A stretch of DNA of 46,018 bases, taken from Verrucomicrobiales bacterium. GTDB lineage: Bacteria > Verrucomicrobiota > Verrucomicrobiia > Limisphaerales > J093. The position numbers and the translations under genes were made by a program. Each line of letters begins with the position of its first letter. Position 1 is the first letter of the stretch. The notes under the pieces were generated by a model, which saw nothing but the letters and a program-made list of their open reading frames with translations, made no database searches and had not been told where the DNA came from. The stretch spans positions 1 through 46,018 of the forward strand of contig JABTUJ010000050.1 in assembly GCA_015075445.1 (NCBI GenBank), read 5' to 3'. Shown in pieces: positions 30,841 through 39,354 of the stretch.

Positions 30841-32919
30841 GTGAAGTCCTGGTGTCTCCTCCGTCGCGTCCTCCCTCGCGTCCGCTCCACCGAATCCCGT
30901 CCTGTTTCCTCCTGGCACGCCGCACAGCCGCCCCGGTGGCCTGCCGCCTGGCTGGGTACCCTCCTCGCTGTCTTGGGCTCCCTATCCGGCCGTGCCGCCG
31001 TCGAGCCCGCATCGGTCGGGAGCCCGAGCGGGCGCCTCGACCAGGTGGTCATCGTCTTCAAGACCCACTTCGACATCGGCTACACCGACATGGCCAGCAA
31101 CGTGGTGCAGCGTTACCGGACCACGATGATCGATCAGGCCCTCGACGTGGTCGATGCCAACCGCCCGCTTCCGCCCGAGCAACAGTTCGTCTGGACCCTG
31201 CCGGGCTGGCCTCTCCGCCAGATCCTCGCCGACTGGGACGGTCAAACCACCGCACGCCAGCGCCGCATCCAGCGAGCTTTCCGCGAAGGTCGCTTCGTCA
31301 CCCACGCCCTGCCCTTCACCACGCACACGGAGTGGCTCGAGCTCGAAGACCTGGTGCGCGGACTCGGTGATGCCTCCACCCTCTCGCGGGATGCCGGCCT
31401 GGCCCTTCCGCGCGACGCGAAGATGACCGACGTGCCCTGCCATTCCTGGATCCTGCCCACCCTCCTGCGCCACGCCGGCGTGGACTTCCTTCACCTCGGC
31501 TGCAACGCCGCCAGCCAATCGCCCCAAGTCCCCCGCCTCTTCTGGTGGCAAGGTCCCGATGGCTCGCGCCTCCTCACCATGTACACGGCCGAAAGCTACG
31601 GCACCGGACTCGTGCCACCGCCCGATTGGCCGCACCGTTCCTGGCTCGCCCTGATCCACACCGGCGACAACCACGGTCCCCCCACACCGGACGAGGTCGC
31701 CAAGCTGCTGGGCGAAGCCCGGTCGAAACTGCCCGGTGTGCGCGTGCGCATCGGCCGGCTCAGCGACTTTGCCGACGCCATCCTCGCCGAACGACCCTAC
31801 CTGCCGGTCGTGCGGGGTGACATGCCGGACACCTGGATTCATGGGCCGATGAGCGACCCCCAAGGGGCCCGCCTCGCCCGCGAAATCCGCCCGCAGATCG
31901 CCATGGCCGAGGCTTTGAACACCCTGCTTCCTCTCTGGGGTGTGCCCCCTCCGGCAGCCGGCGACACCATCCGCCAGGCGTACGAACAAAGCCTGCTCTA
32001 CGGCGAACACACCTGGGGCGGAGCGTACTGGTGGATCTACGGCAAATACCTCGCGCATTATGGGGATAAGTGGCGCGCGGAACGGGCCGCCGGGCGCTTC
32101 GACCGCATCGAATCTTCCTGGGCCGAGCACACCGCCTATATCGAATCCGCCGACCGCCTCCTGTCGCCGCTCCTCGCTCATCAGATGCAATCTCTGGCCC
32201 AAGCCGTGTCCTTGGACGGCGACCGCGTGGTTGTCTTCAATCCCCTGCCCTGGCGCCGCACCCATGGAATCGCCGTCGCGAACGTGTCCGGCACCGCCTT
32301 TGGCAGCGCCGCCGCAGGCCAACTCGAAAGCCCCGAGCAGGGACCCTCCGCCCGCTACGATGTTACCGACGGCCACCTCCGCTTCTCGCCTTCCTGGGTG
32401 CCCCCGCTCGGTTATGCCACACTCCGGCGCAGCAGCCTCCGTCCCGATCCAAGCCCTCTGCCCAAGCTTGACCAGTCCAAGCCCGTGCTGGACAGCGGCG
32501 CGTTCAAGGCCCGGCTCGACCCGCGGCGCGGCGCCATCGCCTCCCTCGTGGTCCAGGCGCAACTTGGGGCGGCCGCGCGCCTGCCCGCTGGACGCGAAGC
32601 CGTGGACACCGACGCCCCCTTCGGTTTCGGACAGGTTCTCTACGAGCGCTTCGACTCGAACCAGGTCGCGGCGTTCGTGCGGGACTACGTCAAGATCAAC
32701 GTGGACTGGGCGACCAACGAGCTCGGCAACCCTGTCTACCGCCGGCGGACCTCGTTCCTTCCGTCGCCGCGCCGCCCGCGGGCGACACGGCCGGCTACCA
32801 CCTCTCGCGTTTCTCCGTGGACGCTTCGTGGCGGGCGCCGGCCAGTGAGCGCGTGCCGTTCGGCGTCTCCACCCGCTTTCTCTTCTACCACGACACGCCG
32901 TTTTTCGACATCGAGGTGA
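30841..32919 (+). CDS. GH38/DUF5054-like alpha-mannosidase-type protein, N-terminal part (frameshifted near 32745)
   Basis: This 692-aa frame has a likely signal peptide (WPAAWLGTLLAVLGSLSGRAA) after a long basic N-region, from the GTG at 30841. The open frame continues upstream into the palindromic element, which I discount. A GH38-type metal-dependent glycosidase domain starts with FKTHFDIGYTD (His76, Asp78 as likely zinc ligands). MTDVPCHSWILPTLL follows (Asp197, candidate catalytic or metal residue), then the GDNHGPPTPDE segment and YGEHTWGGAYWW. Homology ends near residue 635 (ELGNPVYR). The last 58 codons are out of frame. The true continuation is the next entry, reached by a -1 shift. 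The whole gene would be 30841-34976, about 1,378 aa. It may act on extracellular mannose-containing glycans, by family analogy only. Confidence 0.8.
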   Translation: MKSWCLLRRVLPRVRSTESRPVSSWHAAQPPRWPAAWLGTLLAVLGSLSGRAAVEPASVGSPSGRLDQVVIVFKTHFDIGYTDMASNVVQRYRTTMIDQALDVVDANRPLPPEQQFVWTLPGWPLRQILADWDGQTTARQRRIQRAFREGRFVTHALPFTTHTEWLELEDLVRGLGDASTLSRDAGLALPRDAKMTDVPCHSWILPTLLRHAGVDFLHLGCNAASQSPQVPRLFWWQGPDGSRLLTMYTAESYGTGLVPPPDWPHRSWLALIHTGDNHGPPTPDEVAKLLGEARSKLPGVRVRIGRLSDFADAILAERPYLPVVRGDMPDTWIHGPMSDPQGARLAREIRPQIAMAEALNTLLPLWGVPPPAAGDTIRQAYEQSLLYGEHTWGGAYWWIYGKYLAHYGDKWRAERAAGRFDRIESSWAEHTAYIESADRLLSPLLAHQMQSLAQAVSLDGDRVVVFNPLPWRRTHGIAVANVSGTAFGSAAAGQLESPEQGPSARYDVTDGHLRFSPSWVPPLGYATLRRSSLRPDPSPLPKLDQSKPVLDSGAFKARLDPRRGAIASLVVQAQLGAAARLPAGREAVDTDAPFGFGQVLYERFDSNQVAAFVRDYVKINVDWATNELGNPVYRRRTSFLPSPRRPRATRPATTSRVSPWTLRGGRRPVSACRSASPPAFSSTTTRRFSTSR
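32735..32770 (+). other. Single-base frameshift inside the glycosidase fusion gene
   Basis: Upstream the correct frame reads ELGNPVYR. Downstream the correct frame, shifted by -1, reads PADLVPSVAAPPAGDTAGYH. The join lies in GTCTACCGCCGGCGG at about 32741-32755, where one missing base would restore a single frame. It is the fourth apparent -1 event in the window. Confidence 0.75.
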
Positions 32920-34976
32920 CGCTGGAGAAGAAGCCGGCGGATCCCTGGCCCGAAGCCGCGTGGCTGTGCCTGCCCTTCGCGGTCGAATCCCCCCGGTTCC
33001 GCCTGGGCCGACTCGGTTCCATCGTCGATCCCGCCACCGACATCGTCCCCGGCGCGAACCACCACCTGTACGCCATCGACACGGGGCTTGCGGTGATCGA
33101 CCCCGAGGGCCGCGGTTTCGGCGTCTGCCCGCTCGACAGCCCGTTGGTGAGCCTGGGAACGCCGGGCTGCTGGAAGTACTCGACCCGTTTCGTCCCGGGC
33201 AAAGCCACCGTCTTCATCAACCTCTTCAACAACCAATGGACCACCAACTTCCGGCTCTGGAACGAAGGCACCTGGACCAGCCGGGTTCGCATCTGGCCCA
33301 TCGACCGCTACGACCCGTTCGAGAGTCTCGTCCGCCCCGCCCTGGAAGCGCGGTTCCCGCTCCAAGCCATCTGTGCGACCGGCCCGGGGGGCAAGTCGCC
33401 CGCCTCGGCCAGCGGGCTGTCGCTGGAATCAACGCCGTCCGCGCCGCACGCCTCCGCCGCCGCCACCCGGGTTGAGGAACGTCCCTGCGCCCGCGTCACC
33501 GCTTTCGGCCCCAACCCGGACGGCCCCGGAACACTTCTCCGACTCTGGGAAACCACGGGCAGAACCGGTGATTGTCCCGTCCACCTGCCCGGCGGACTCG
33601 AGGTCACCCACGCCCAGCCCATCGATCTGCGCGGCCGCCCCGTCGGGCTCCCGATTCCCATCCACGACGGGAAGTTCCAAGCCCCCTTGCGGGCGTTCGC
33701 CCCGGCCACGTTCCGCCTCGAAACCCCGGACACCCGCGCCCAGGGACGTGCCGCCCTCGCCCACCGCATCCTCGCCGACCCGGACCTGAGCGACGTCCTC
33801 GAACGCGCCCGGGCGCTGTTGAAGACTGGCTTCAACGCCGGCTCGGGCTATCGCGAGGTCTGGATTCGCGACCTGGCGACCTTCATCGAGTTGAGCTGTG
33901 AAGTGCTCGAACGCGGCGACATCCGCGAGAACCTCCGCCTGTTCTTCCTGCTCCAGGGTGACGACGGCAACATCGTGGACGGCTTCGTCCATCGCACCCA
34001 GGCCAACGTCGGCTACCGCTACATCAAGCGTCCCGGCGCTCCCGACTACTGGGGCCACAAGAACACCGTGGAGACCGACCAGGAAACCTCGCTCGTCCAC
34101 GCCGTCCGGACCTACGTCGAGCGGACCGGCGACAGCGCCTTCCTGGACGAAGTCATCGAGGGCCAGTCCGTCCGCCAACGCCTGGGCCGCGCCCTCGATT
34201 ACCTGCTGGAACACCGCTTCTCCCCGGCCCACGGACTGCTCTGGGGCGCCACCACCGTCGATTGGGGCGATGTGCAGCCCGAGCACGAATGGGGTGTTGA
34301 ACTCGACGCCAGCAGCCACCGCACCGTCGACATCTACGACAATGCGATGTTCGTCCTCGCCCTGCGGGATTACGTGGCCCTCCTGCCCGCCGACGCCCCG
34401 GACCACGCGCGCTGGGAACAGCTCGAGGTCACGATCCGGCGCAACATCCGCCAGCACCTGTGGGATCCCGCCCGCGAGCAGTTCAAGCCCCACCTCTACC
34501 TCGAAGGCTCGCCGTTCCCCGCCGACTTCGACGAGAGCCAGGTCTACTACCACGGCGGCACCGCCGTCGCCATCCTGGCCGGCCTCCTCGAACCGGCCGA
34601 GATCCGCGCGTCGCTCGCCCGGATGCGCCAAAACGTTCGCGACGCCGGCGCCGGCACTCTGGGACTGACCGTCTATCCGCCTTACCCGGCCGGGACTTTC
34701 AAGAACCCGAGCATGGTCCCGTGGTCTTACCAGAACGGTGGTGACTGGGACTGGTTCGGCGGCCGGATGATTCAGGCGCTCGTCCAGCACGGGCTCGTTG
34801 AAGACGCCTACCTCGAACTCGTTCCCATGGTGCGGCGTGTCCAGCGCAGCGACGGGTTCTTCGAGTGGTTCGACCGCGACAATCGCCCCCGCGGCTCGGG
34901 CACGTTCCGCGGCGCCGCCGGCGTACTGGGCAAGGCCATCCTCATGCTCCAGGGGTGGGCAGCCGACCAGCCTTGA
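32817..34976 (+). CDS. Continuation of the GH38-like protein, fused to an (alpha/alpha)6-barrel glucosidase-like domain
   Basis: The 719-aa frame starts at an internal codon. Residues 1-190 complete the GH38/DUF5054-type beta region (FLFYHDTPFFDIEVTLEKKP, FNLFNNQWTTNF-like core). A Pro/Ala linker follows (about 195-230), then a small beta segment. From about 310 to 715 it resembles amylo-glucosidase/MGH1-type barrels: GYREVWIRDLATFIE, ETDQETSLVHAVRTYVE, TTVDWGDVQPEHEWG, SMVPWSYQNGGDWDWFGGRM. Acidic residues in the WIRD and VDWGD motifs are candidate catalytic residues. Two glycosidase-type modules in one chain suggest sequential attack on one glycan. The true start is upstream at 30841 (frameshift). 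A 197-bp spacer without visible features (34977-35173) separates it from the kinase gene. Confidence 0.82.
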   Translation: MDASWRAPASERVPFGVSTRFLFYHDTPFFDIEVTLEKKPADPWPEAAWLCLPFAVESPRFRLGRLGSIVDPATDIVPGANHHLYAIDTGLAVIDPEGRGFGVCPLDSPLVSLGTPGCWKYSTRFVPGKATVFINLFNNQWTTNFRLWNEGTWTSRVRIWPIDRYDPFESLVRPALEARFPLQAICATGPGGKSPASASGLSLESTPSAPHASAAATRVEERPCARVTAFGPNPDGPGTLLRLWETTGRTGDCPVHLPGGLEVTHAQPIDLRGRPVGLPIPIHDGKFQAPLRAFAPATFRLETPDTRAQGRAALAHRILADPDLSDVLERARALLKTGFNAGSGYREVWIRDLATFIELSCEVLERGDIRENLRLFFLLQGDDGNIVDGFVHRTQANVGYRYIKRPGAPDYWGHKNTVETDQETSLVHAVRTYVERTGDSAFLDEVIEGQSVRQRLGRALDYLLEHRFSPAHGLLWGATTVDWGDVQPEHEWGVELDASSHRTVDIYDNAMFVLALRDYVALLPADAPDHARWEQLEVTIRRNIRQHLWDPAREQFKPHLYLEGSPFPADFDESQVYYHGGTAVAILAGLLEPAEIRASLARMRQNVRDAGAGTLGLTVYPPYPAGTFKNPSMVPWSYQNGGDWDWFGGRMIQALVQHGLVEDAYLELVPMVRRVQRSDGFFEWFDRDNRPRGSGTFRGAAGVLGKAILMLQGWAADQP

Positions 34977-35173
34977 CCGTCGTCGGCTGGGTCGCAGCAG
35001 ATCTCCACCCCCACCCCGGGGCAGCGGACGGTCATAGGTTGGCAAGAAACGGTCAGCGATTCCGCTCCAGTCGGCCCCGCTCCCGCCGATAACTCACGCA
35101 GCGGTGCCTGGCGCCAGACCCCAAGCCCGTCCGGCTTGGCGCACCGGCCCCGCGAACACAACGTTCCACGCCC

Positions 35174-36364
35174 ATGAGCGGCACGAAGGAGGACCTCCCC
35201 GCGCAGCAGCAGCTCGCGGCGCAGTTGGCTCATGCCCAGCGGCTCGAAAGCCTCGGCACCCTTGCCGGCGGCGTCGCCCATGACCTCAATAACATCCTCG
35301 CGCCCATCCTGATGGCCATCGAGTTGTTGCGATCACGACCCAACAACGCCGACGATGAACATCTTCTCGCCATGCTGCGGGATGGCGCCCGGCGCGGTGC
35401 GGACATCATCAAACAACTGCTGATCTTCGGTCGCGGCATGACCGCGCAGCGATCCCCCCTGCAGCCACGCACCCTGCTGAAGGAGGTCGCCCGGCTCATC
35501 CGCGAGACCTTCCCCAAAACCATCACCCTGGCCCCACGATTCCCCCACGACCTCTGGACCATCGAAGCGGACCCCGCCCAGATCCACCAGGTGCTGCTCA
35601 ACCTTTGCCTGAACGCCCGCGACGCCATGCCCCACGGCGGACGCCTCACCCTGACCGCGGAGAATGCCGTGCTCGATGCCGGCACGACCCCGACCGACCC
35701 TCCGCCGGGCCCTTACGTGATCCTCGAGGTCGCCGACACCGGTCACGGCATCCCGCCGGCGATCGCCGACCGCATCTTCGAGCCCTTCTTCACCACGAAG
35801 CCCCCCGGTCGTGGCACCGGGCTCGGTCTCTCGACCGTCCTGGGTATCGTCCAGAACCACGCGGGGTTCGTGCGCGTGCACACCGAACCTGGCCAAGGCG
35901 CCCGGTTCAGAGTCCTGCTGCCCGCGCTGGCGGACCCGGACGCCTCAATAACTCCCGCCTCACTCGACCCGCTGGCCCGGGGCAACGACCAGTTCGTGCT
36001 CGTCGTGGACGATGAAGACTGCATCCTCACCGTGGCCAGGCGGGTCCTCGAGGCCAACGGTTACCGCGTCCTCACCGCCGCCAACGGCGCCGAGGCCATC
36101 GTGACCTTCTCGCAGCGCCCCGCCGAGATCCGTGCGGTCGTGACCGACATGATGATGCCGCTGATGGACGGCCCGGCCTTTGTGCGCGGTGTGCGACAGC
36201 TCTCGTCCGACGTGCGCATCGTCGCCATGAGCGGCTTGCCCGCCGAGCAAGACACCCTCAACCGGTCCGGCCTGCGCGTGGACGCCTTCCTGATGAAACC
36301 CTTCGCGGCCCAGCAGTTGATGCTCACCCTGCAGGGCCCCTGCGGAACCGTGCCCCCACCATGA
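35174..36364 (+). CDS. Soluble hybrid histidine kinase with C-terminal receiver, no sensor domain
   Basis: The 396-aa product begins almost at the dimerisation helix: LAGGVAHDLNNILAP holds phosphoacceptor His36. A HATPase_c domain follows: N-box NLCLNARDAM, G1 DTGHGI, F-box FEPFFTTK, G2 GTGLGLSTV. Residues about 275-390 are a receiver domain (VVDDED acidic pair, phosphoacceptor Asp325 in TDMMMP, Lys in KPF). There are no transmembrane helices and no PAS or GAF domain, so the input must come from a partner protein. The stop overlaps the start of the following regulator gene by 4 bp (ATGA), so the two are translationally coupled. That regulator is a likely phosphotransfer target. It could also connect to the chemosensory genes downstream. 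Confidence 0.9.
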   Translation: MSGTKEDLPAQQQLAAQLAHAQRLESLGTLAGGVAHDLNNILAPILMAIELLRSRPNNADDEHLLAMLRDGARRGADIIKQLLIFGRGMTAQRSPLQPRTLLKEVARLIRETFPKTITLAPRFPHDLWTIEADPAQIHQVLLNLCLNARDAMPHGGRLTLTAENAVLDAGTTPTDPPPGPYVILEVADTGHGIPPAIADRIFEPFFTTKPPGRGTGLGLSTVLGIVQNHAGFVRVHTEPGQGARFRVLLPALADPDASITPASLDPLARGNDQFVLVVDDEDCILTVARRVLEANGYRVLTAANGAEAIVTFSQRPAEIRAVVTDMMMPLMDGPAFVRGVRQLSSDVRIVAMSGLPAEQDTLNRSGLRVDAFLMKPFAAQQLMLTLQGPCGTVPPP

Positions 36365-37128
36365 ACCAGCCCTTCCTCCACGACCCTGTGGTGCGGGCTT
36401 CCAGCCTGCCCCTTCCGCGGTGCACGACCCCTGATCAGGTCGCCGAGGCCCCGGCCACTTGCCTCGGGCCCACACCGCCCCCGCCAGTCCGCCTCCTGCT
36501 GGTGGACGATCACCAGATCATGCGGGAAGGACTGCGCCTCACACTCGGGCGCGAGCCTGACCTCGCCGTCGTCGGCGAAGCGGGCGATGGCCAGACCGCC
36601 CTCGAGCGCACCGCCTCGCTCGAACCGGAGGTGATCCTCCTGGATATCGGCCTGCCTGACGCCGATGGGGTGGAGCTTGCGCAGGAGATTCGGCAACGCT
36701 GGCCCCAGGTGCGAATCGTGTTGCTCTCCGCCGTCGTCGATCCGGAACACCTGGACCAGGCCATGGAAGCCGGCGTGGCCGGGTACGTCCTCAAAGTCAG
36801 TGCCACCGACGAACTCGTGCGGGCCATCCGGGCCGTCCACCACGGCGAGACCTTCTTCAGCCCGGAGGTCGCCGCCGTGCTCGCGAACGGCTACCTGCGC
36901 CTGCGCGAATCCCGCCAGACCGAGCAGGCCCCGGTCCTCACCGAACGCGAATGCCAGGTGCTCAAAAGGATCGCCGACGGCCGCAACACCAAGGAAATCG
37001 CAGCCGAAATTGACCTGAGCGTCAAAACCGTCGAAACCCACCGCACGCGGATCATGCACAAGCTCGGCCTGCACAGCATCGCCGAGCTCACCAAGTACGC
37101 CATCCGCCACGGCTACTCCTCGGTCTAA
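36361..37128 (+). CDS. NarL/FixJ-type response regulator with a repeat-derived N-terminal extension
   Basis: The 255-aa product has a receiver domain from about residue 43 to 160 (LLLVDDHQIM, phosphoacceptor Asp95 in LLDIGLPDADG, Lys in VLKVS). A LuxR-type helix-turn-helix follows from about 190 to 253 (LTERECQVLKRIADGRNTKEI, then a recognition helix around SVKTVETHRTRIM). Receivers normally start within a few residues of the chain start. Here 42 extra residues precede it, and residues about 9-30 (VVRASSLPLPR) come from the 64-bp interspersed element also found at 2230-2293. The ATG at 36361 overlaps the kinase stop, and alternative GTG starts lie inside the repeat. It probably regulates transcription after phosphorylation by the coupled kinase; its targets are unknown. 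Confidence 0.9.
   Translation: MNQPFLHDPVVRASSLPLPRCTTPDQVAEAPATCLGPTPPPPVRLLLVDDHQIMREGLRLTLGREPDLAVVGEAGDGQTALERTASLEPEVILLDIGLPDADGVELAQEIRQRWPQVRIVLLSAVVDPEHLDQAMEAGVAGYVLKVSATDELVRAIRAVHHGETFFSPEVAAVLANGYLRLRESRQTEQAPVLTERECQVLKRIADGRNTKEIAAEIDLSVKTVETHRTRIMHKLGLHSIAELTKYAIRHGYSSV
36385..36448 (+). repeat. 64-bp interspersed element inside the response-regulator gene
   Basis: The sequence starting CCTGTGGTGCGGGCTTCCAG matches 2230-2293 at 54 of 64 bases with no gap, and is read in the same codon phase in both genes. Both give P-V-V-R-A-S-S-L, then P-R, P, Q-V and E at matching places. The core is a small imperfect hairpin. Confidence 0.85.
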
Positions 37129-37145
37129 CCCGAAGCCTTCATACG

Positions 37146-37232
37146 CGGCAGGGAGCCGCGACTGACTGTAGGCGCCGACGGAGGGCGAGAGGGTCTGCCC
37201 CTGGCCCCAACGCCTCCTCCGTCGGCGCCTAC
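37146..37232. terminator. Palindromic intergenic element, possible terminator of the kinase-regulator pair
   Basis: A perfect 17-bp inverted repeat, GTAGGCGCCGACGGAGG (37168-37184) and its complement at 37216-37232, encloses a 31-nt loop. A smaller stem CGCGGC/GCCGCG sits just upstream (about 37145-37161). It lies 17 bp after the regulator stop, in a 286-bp gap. No T-run follows, so it may be a REP-like repeat that also stops transcription. Nothing else is recognised in the gap except the ribosome binding site near 37403. Confidence 0.6.
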
Positions 37233-37402
37233 CGCGGGCATGAGATTCCCAGGTTAACCCCCTCTCCGGCGTTCAGGCTTTCCCTGAACGCCCTTCCGGA
37301 ATTCCCGCCGCCGCGTTCGGGATGCTCCTCATCCAGCCCCGCCGCCGCCTGCCGATACGGGAAGACGTGGAGCCGGCCAGCGGCCTCCACCCCAACATGA
37401 CC

Positions 37403-37417
37403 GGAAGGGACATCATG
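37403..37417 (+). promoter_or_regulatory. Ribosome binding site deciding the start at 37415
   Basis: GGAAGGGA at 37403-37410 lies just upstream of the ATG at 37415. Other in-frame ATG codons at 37322, 37397 and 37424 lack such a well-placed purine run, so 37415 is the best start. Confidence 0.5.
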
Positions 37418-39346
37418 GCTGTCATGCGGGCGCTTCCCCGGATCTGGTGGTCGTGCCTGACCAGACGCACCGCCGCGGTGGCGAACCCAAACCCGCCTCC
37501 CGCCTCCGCACGGACACACCCGCGGCCCCGCCGCCATTTCCGCCGCTTCCTGCCCCGGCGCCTGGAGCAGTTTGCCGGCGCCTTTGCCGCCAGCCACGCG
37601 CAGACGGACCACGAATTCGTGGGCATGGGTCAGGCGCTGCGCCAACTCCACCGCACGGCTCAGGCGCTCGCCACGCTCGTGCGTGAGCAGTTGGCCGCCC
37701 TGCGCGACACCCTCCACACCAGCCGCCTGGGCGGAACCGACGGTCTGGCGGCCCGTTCCCTGCACGACTTGCAGGAAGGACTCACCGCGGCCGCCACCGA
37801 CCTGACCAACCTGCTGTCCGTAGCCGACGACCTTCGGCGCTTGCGCGGCGACGTGGCGCGTATCCGGCGCGTGGCAATGTTCGTCCGTACCTCCGCGCTT
37901 GGCTTCGCCGTCGAGTCCGTCCGCACCCGCGAGAGTCAGGCTCAGTTCGATTCCCTGGTCGGCGCACTGCGCGGCCTGGCGGACCGCATTACGGAGCTGG
38001 CAGACGCCATGGAAACGAACGCCCGCCAGGCCCAGAGCGCCCACGAGACCCAGTGGCGGAGTCTGTCGACCGCTCACGCCAGCCTCGCCATGCTGGCCCG
38101 TGAATTGGCCACCGCCGCCGACCTCTCGGCCACCGCCGCCCAAACCCTCCTCGACCACCTGCTCGAAGCCCTGCACCACGCCGAAGCCCGGATGGGCCAG
38201 ATCACCCGGCGTGCCGATGAAGCCGTCTACTACCTGCAGTTTGGCGACATCGTGCGCCAAAAGACCGAGCATATCGGCGCCGCACTCCGGGAGGCGGCCG
38301 GTCGGTTGCGGACCGCGGCCCGCAAACGGGACTTCCGGGCCCGGGCCACTGCCGTCGACCAGAGCCTCGCCGTCCAGATCGCGCAACTGGATGCGATCCA
38401 GCAGGAGGTGCAAACGGCCCAGGCAAAGCTCGGCCACGCGTTTCACGGGCTGCGGGAAGACACCGCCGCCCTGCAGTCGCTCCTCGATCCCTGGCACGAA
38501 CACCCCGCCGATTCGCCCGCCGGCACGGATCCCCTCCAGGCCTTCAAGTCCGACTGGCAACACCTCGAACGCCTCCAACACCGCGGCCACGAACTCCGCA
38601 TCGGCGCCAGCCAGACCGCCCAACAGGCCATCGCCGTCTCTTCCCGGCTCTCGGGCCACCTCGCCGAGGTCAAAGCCGTCAACACCGAGATCCACTTCCA
38701 GGCCCTCAATGCCATCGTCCGCACCGCCAGCCTCGACCAGCAGGGTGCCACGCTCTCCGTCCTCTCGATGCACCTCGACTGGCTGTATCGCGAGGCGGAC
38801 GCCCTGGTCCGCGCGATCGTCGGCACCGTCGAAACCATCCTCGCCAAGGCCAGCCAGGCCAGCACCTCTCGCGCCGCGACCGCCGGCCTCGCGCCCGCCC
38901 CCGCCAGTCTCGATGGTCTCGACGCCGCGCTCGCCGCCTGCCGTCAGACGTCTCTCGAAGCCCATCGCCTCATGGCCGAGCAACAGGCCGCCCTCGAAGG
39001 GAGCCAGGGTTTCCTGGGCTACCTGGAAGCTCAGACCCCCACCCTCGAACAGCAGATCGCCGAGCTGGTCGCCTTCCGCCACCTCCTGGCACCCTGGGTT
39101 GAAGGCAGCACCGCCTCCTCTCCGGCCTCCACCGGCAGCACCCCGGACCGTTACACCATGCGCAGCGAACGCGACATCCACGACCGCGTGCATCGCCAGG
39201 TCACCGGCACTCGGCCCCAAGATCCCTCGCCCCCCGAACCGCCCCCGCCCAACACCCCTCCGCCACCTTCGGCCCCCACCCCGGCCACGAACGCAGTGTC
39301 CGCCAGCGACCCCGCGGCCCTCGGCGCCAACGTGGAACTCTTCTAA
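37415..39346 (+). CDS. Soluble helical protein with an eroded MCP-like tip, first gene of the chemosensory operon
   Basis: The product is about 643 aa and almost entirely predicted helix, rich in Ala, Leu, Gln and Arg with heptad-like spacing. There is a basic N-terminus and a Pro-rich tail of about 55 residues. No transmembrane segment is visible. A segment at about 420-465 (VNTEIHFQALNAIVRTASLD, then QQGATLSVLS) lines up with the MCP hairpin tip (QTNLLALNAAIEAARAGE, then GRGFAVVA), but with many changes, so it may bind CheA/CheW weakly or compete for them. An earlier segment (RRVAMFVRTSALGFAVESVR, about 155-175) has the same flavour and could be a second degenerate tip. It could be a cytoplasmic receptor, an array scaffold or an MCP-derived adaptor. 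The STAS gene follows by 8 bp. Confidence 0.75.
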   Translation: MAVMRALPRIWWSCLTRRTAAVANPNPPPASARTHPRPRRHFRRFLPRRLEQFAGAFAASHAQTDHEFVGMGQALRQLHRTAQALATLVREQLAALRDTLHTSRLGGTDGLAARSLHDLQEGLTAAATDLTNLLSVADDLRRLRGDVARIRRVAMFVRTSALGFAVESVRTRESQAQFDSLVGALRGLADRITELADAMETNARQAQSAHETQWRSLSTAHASLAMLARELATAADLSATAAQTLLDHLLEALHHAEARMGQITRRADEAVYYLQFGDIVRQKTEHIGAALREAAGRLRTAARKRDFRARATAVDQSLAVQIAQLDAIQQEVQTAQAKLGHAFHGLREDTAALQSLLDPWHEHPADSPAGTDPLQAFKSDWQHLERLQHRGHELRIGASQTAQQAIAVSSRLSGHLAEVKAVNTEIHFQALNAIVRTASLDQQGATLSVLSMHLDWLYREADALVRAIVGTVETILAKASQASTSRAATAGLAPAPASLDGLDAALAACRQTSLEAHRLMAEQQAALEGSQGFLGYLEAQTPTLEQQIAELVAFRHLLAPWVEGSTASSPASTGSTPDRYTMRSERDIHDRVHRQVTGTRPQDPSPPEPPPPNTPPPPSAPTPATNAVSASDPAALGANVELF

Positions 39347-39354
39347 TCGACTCC

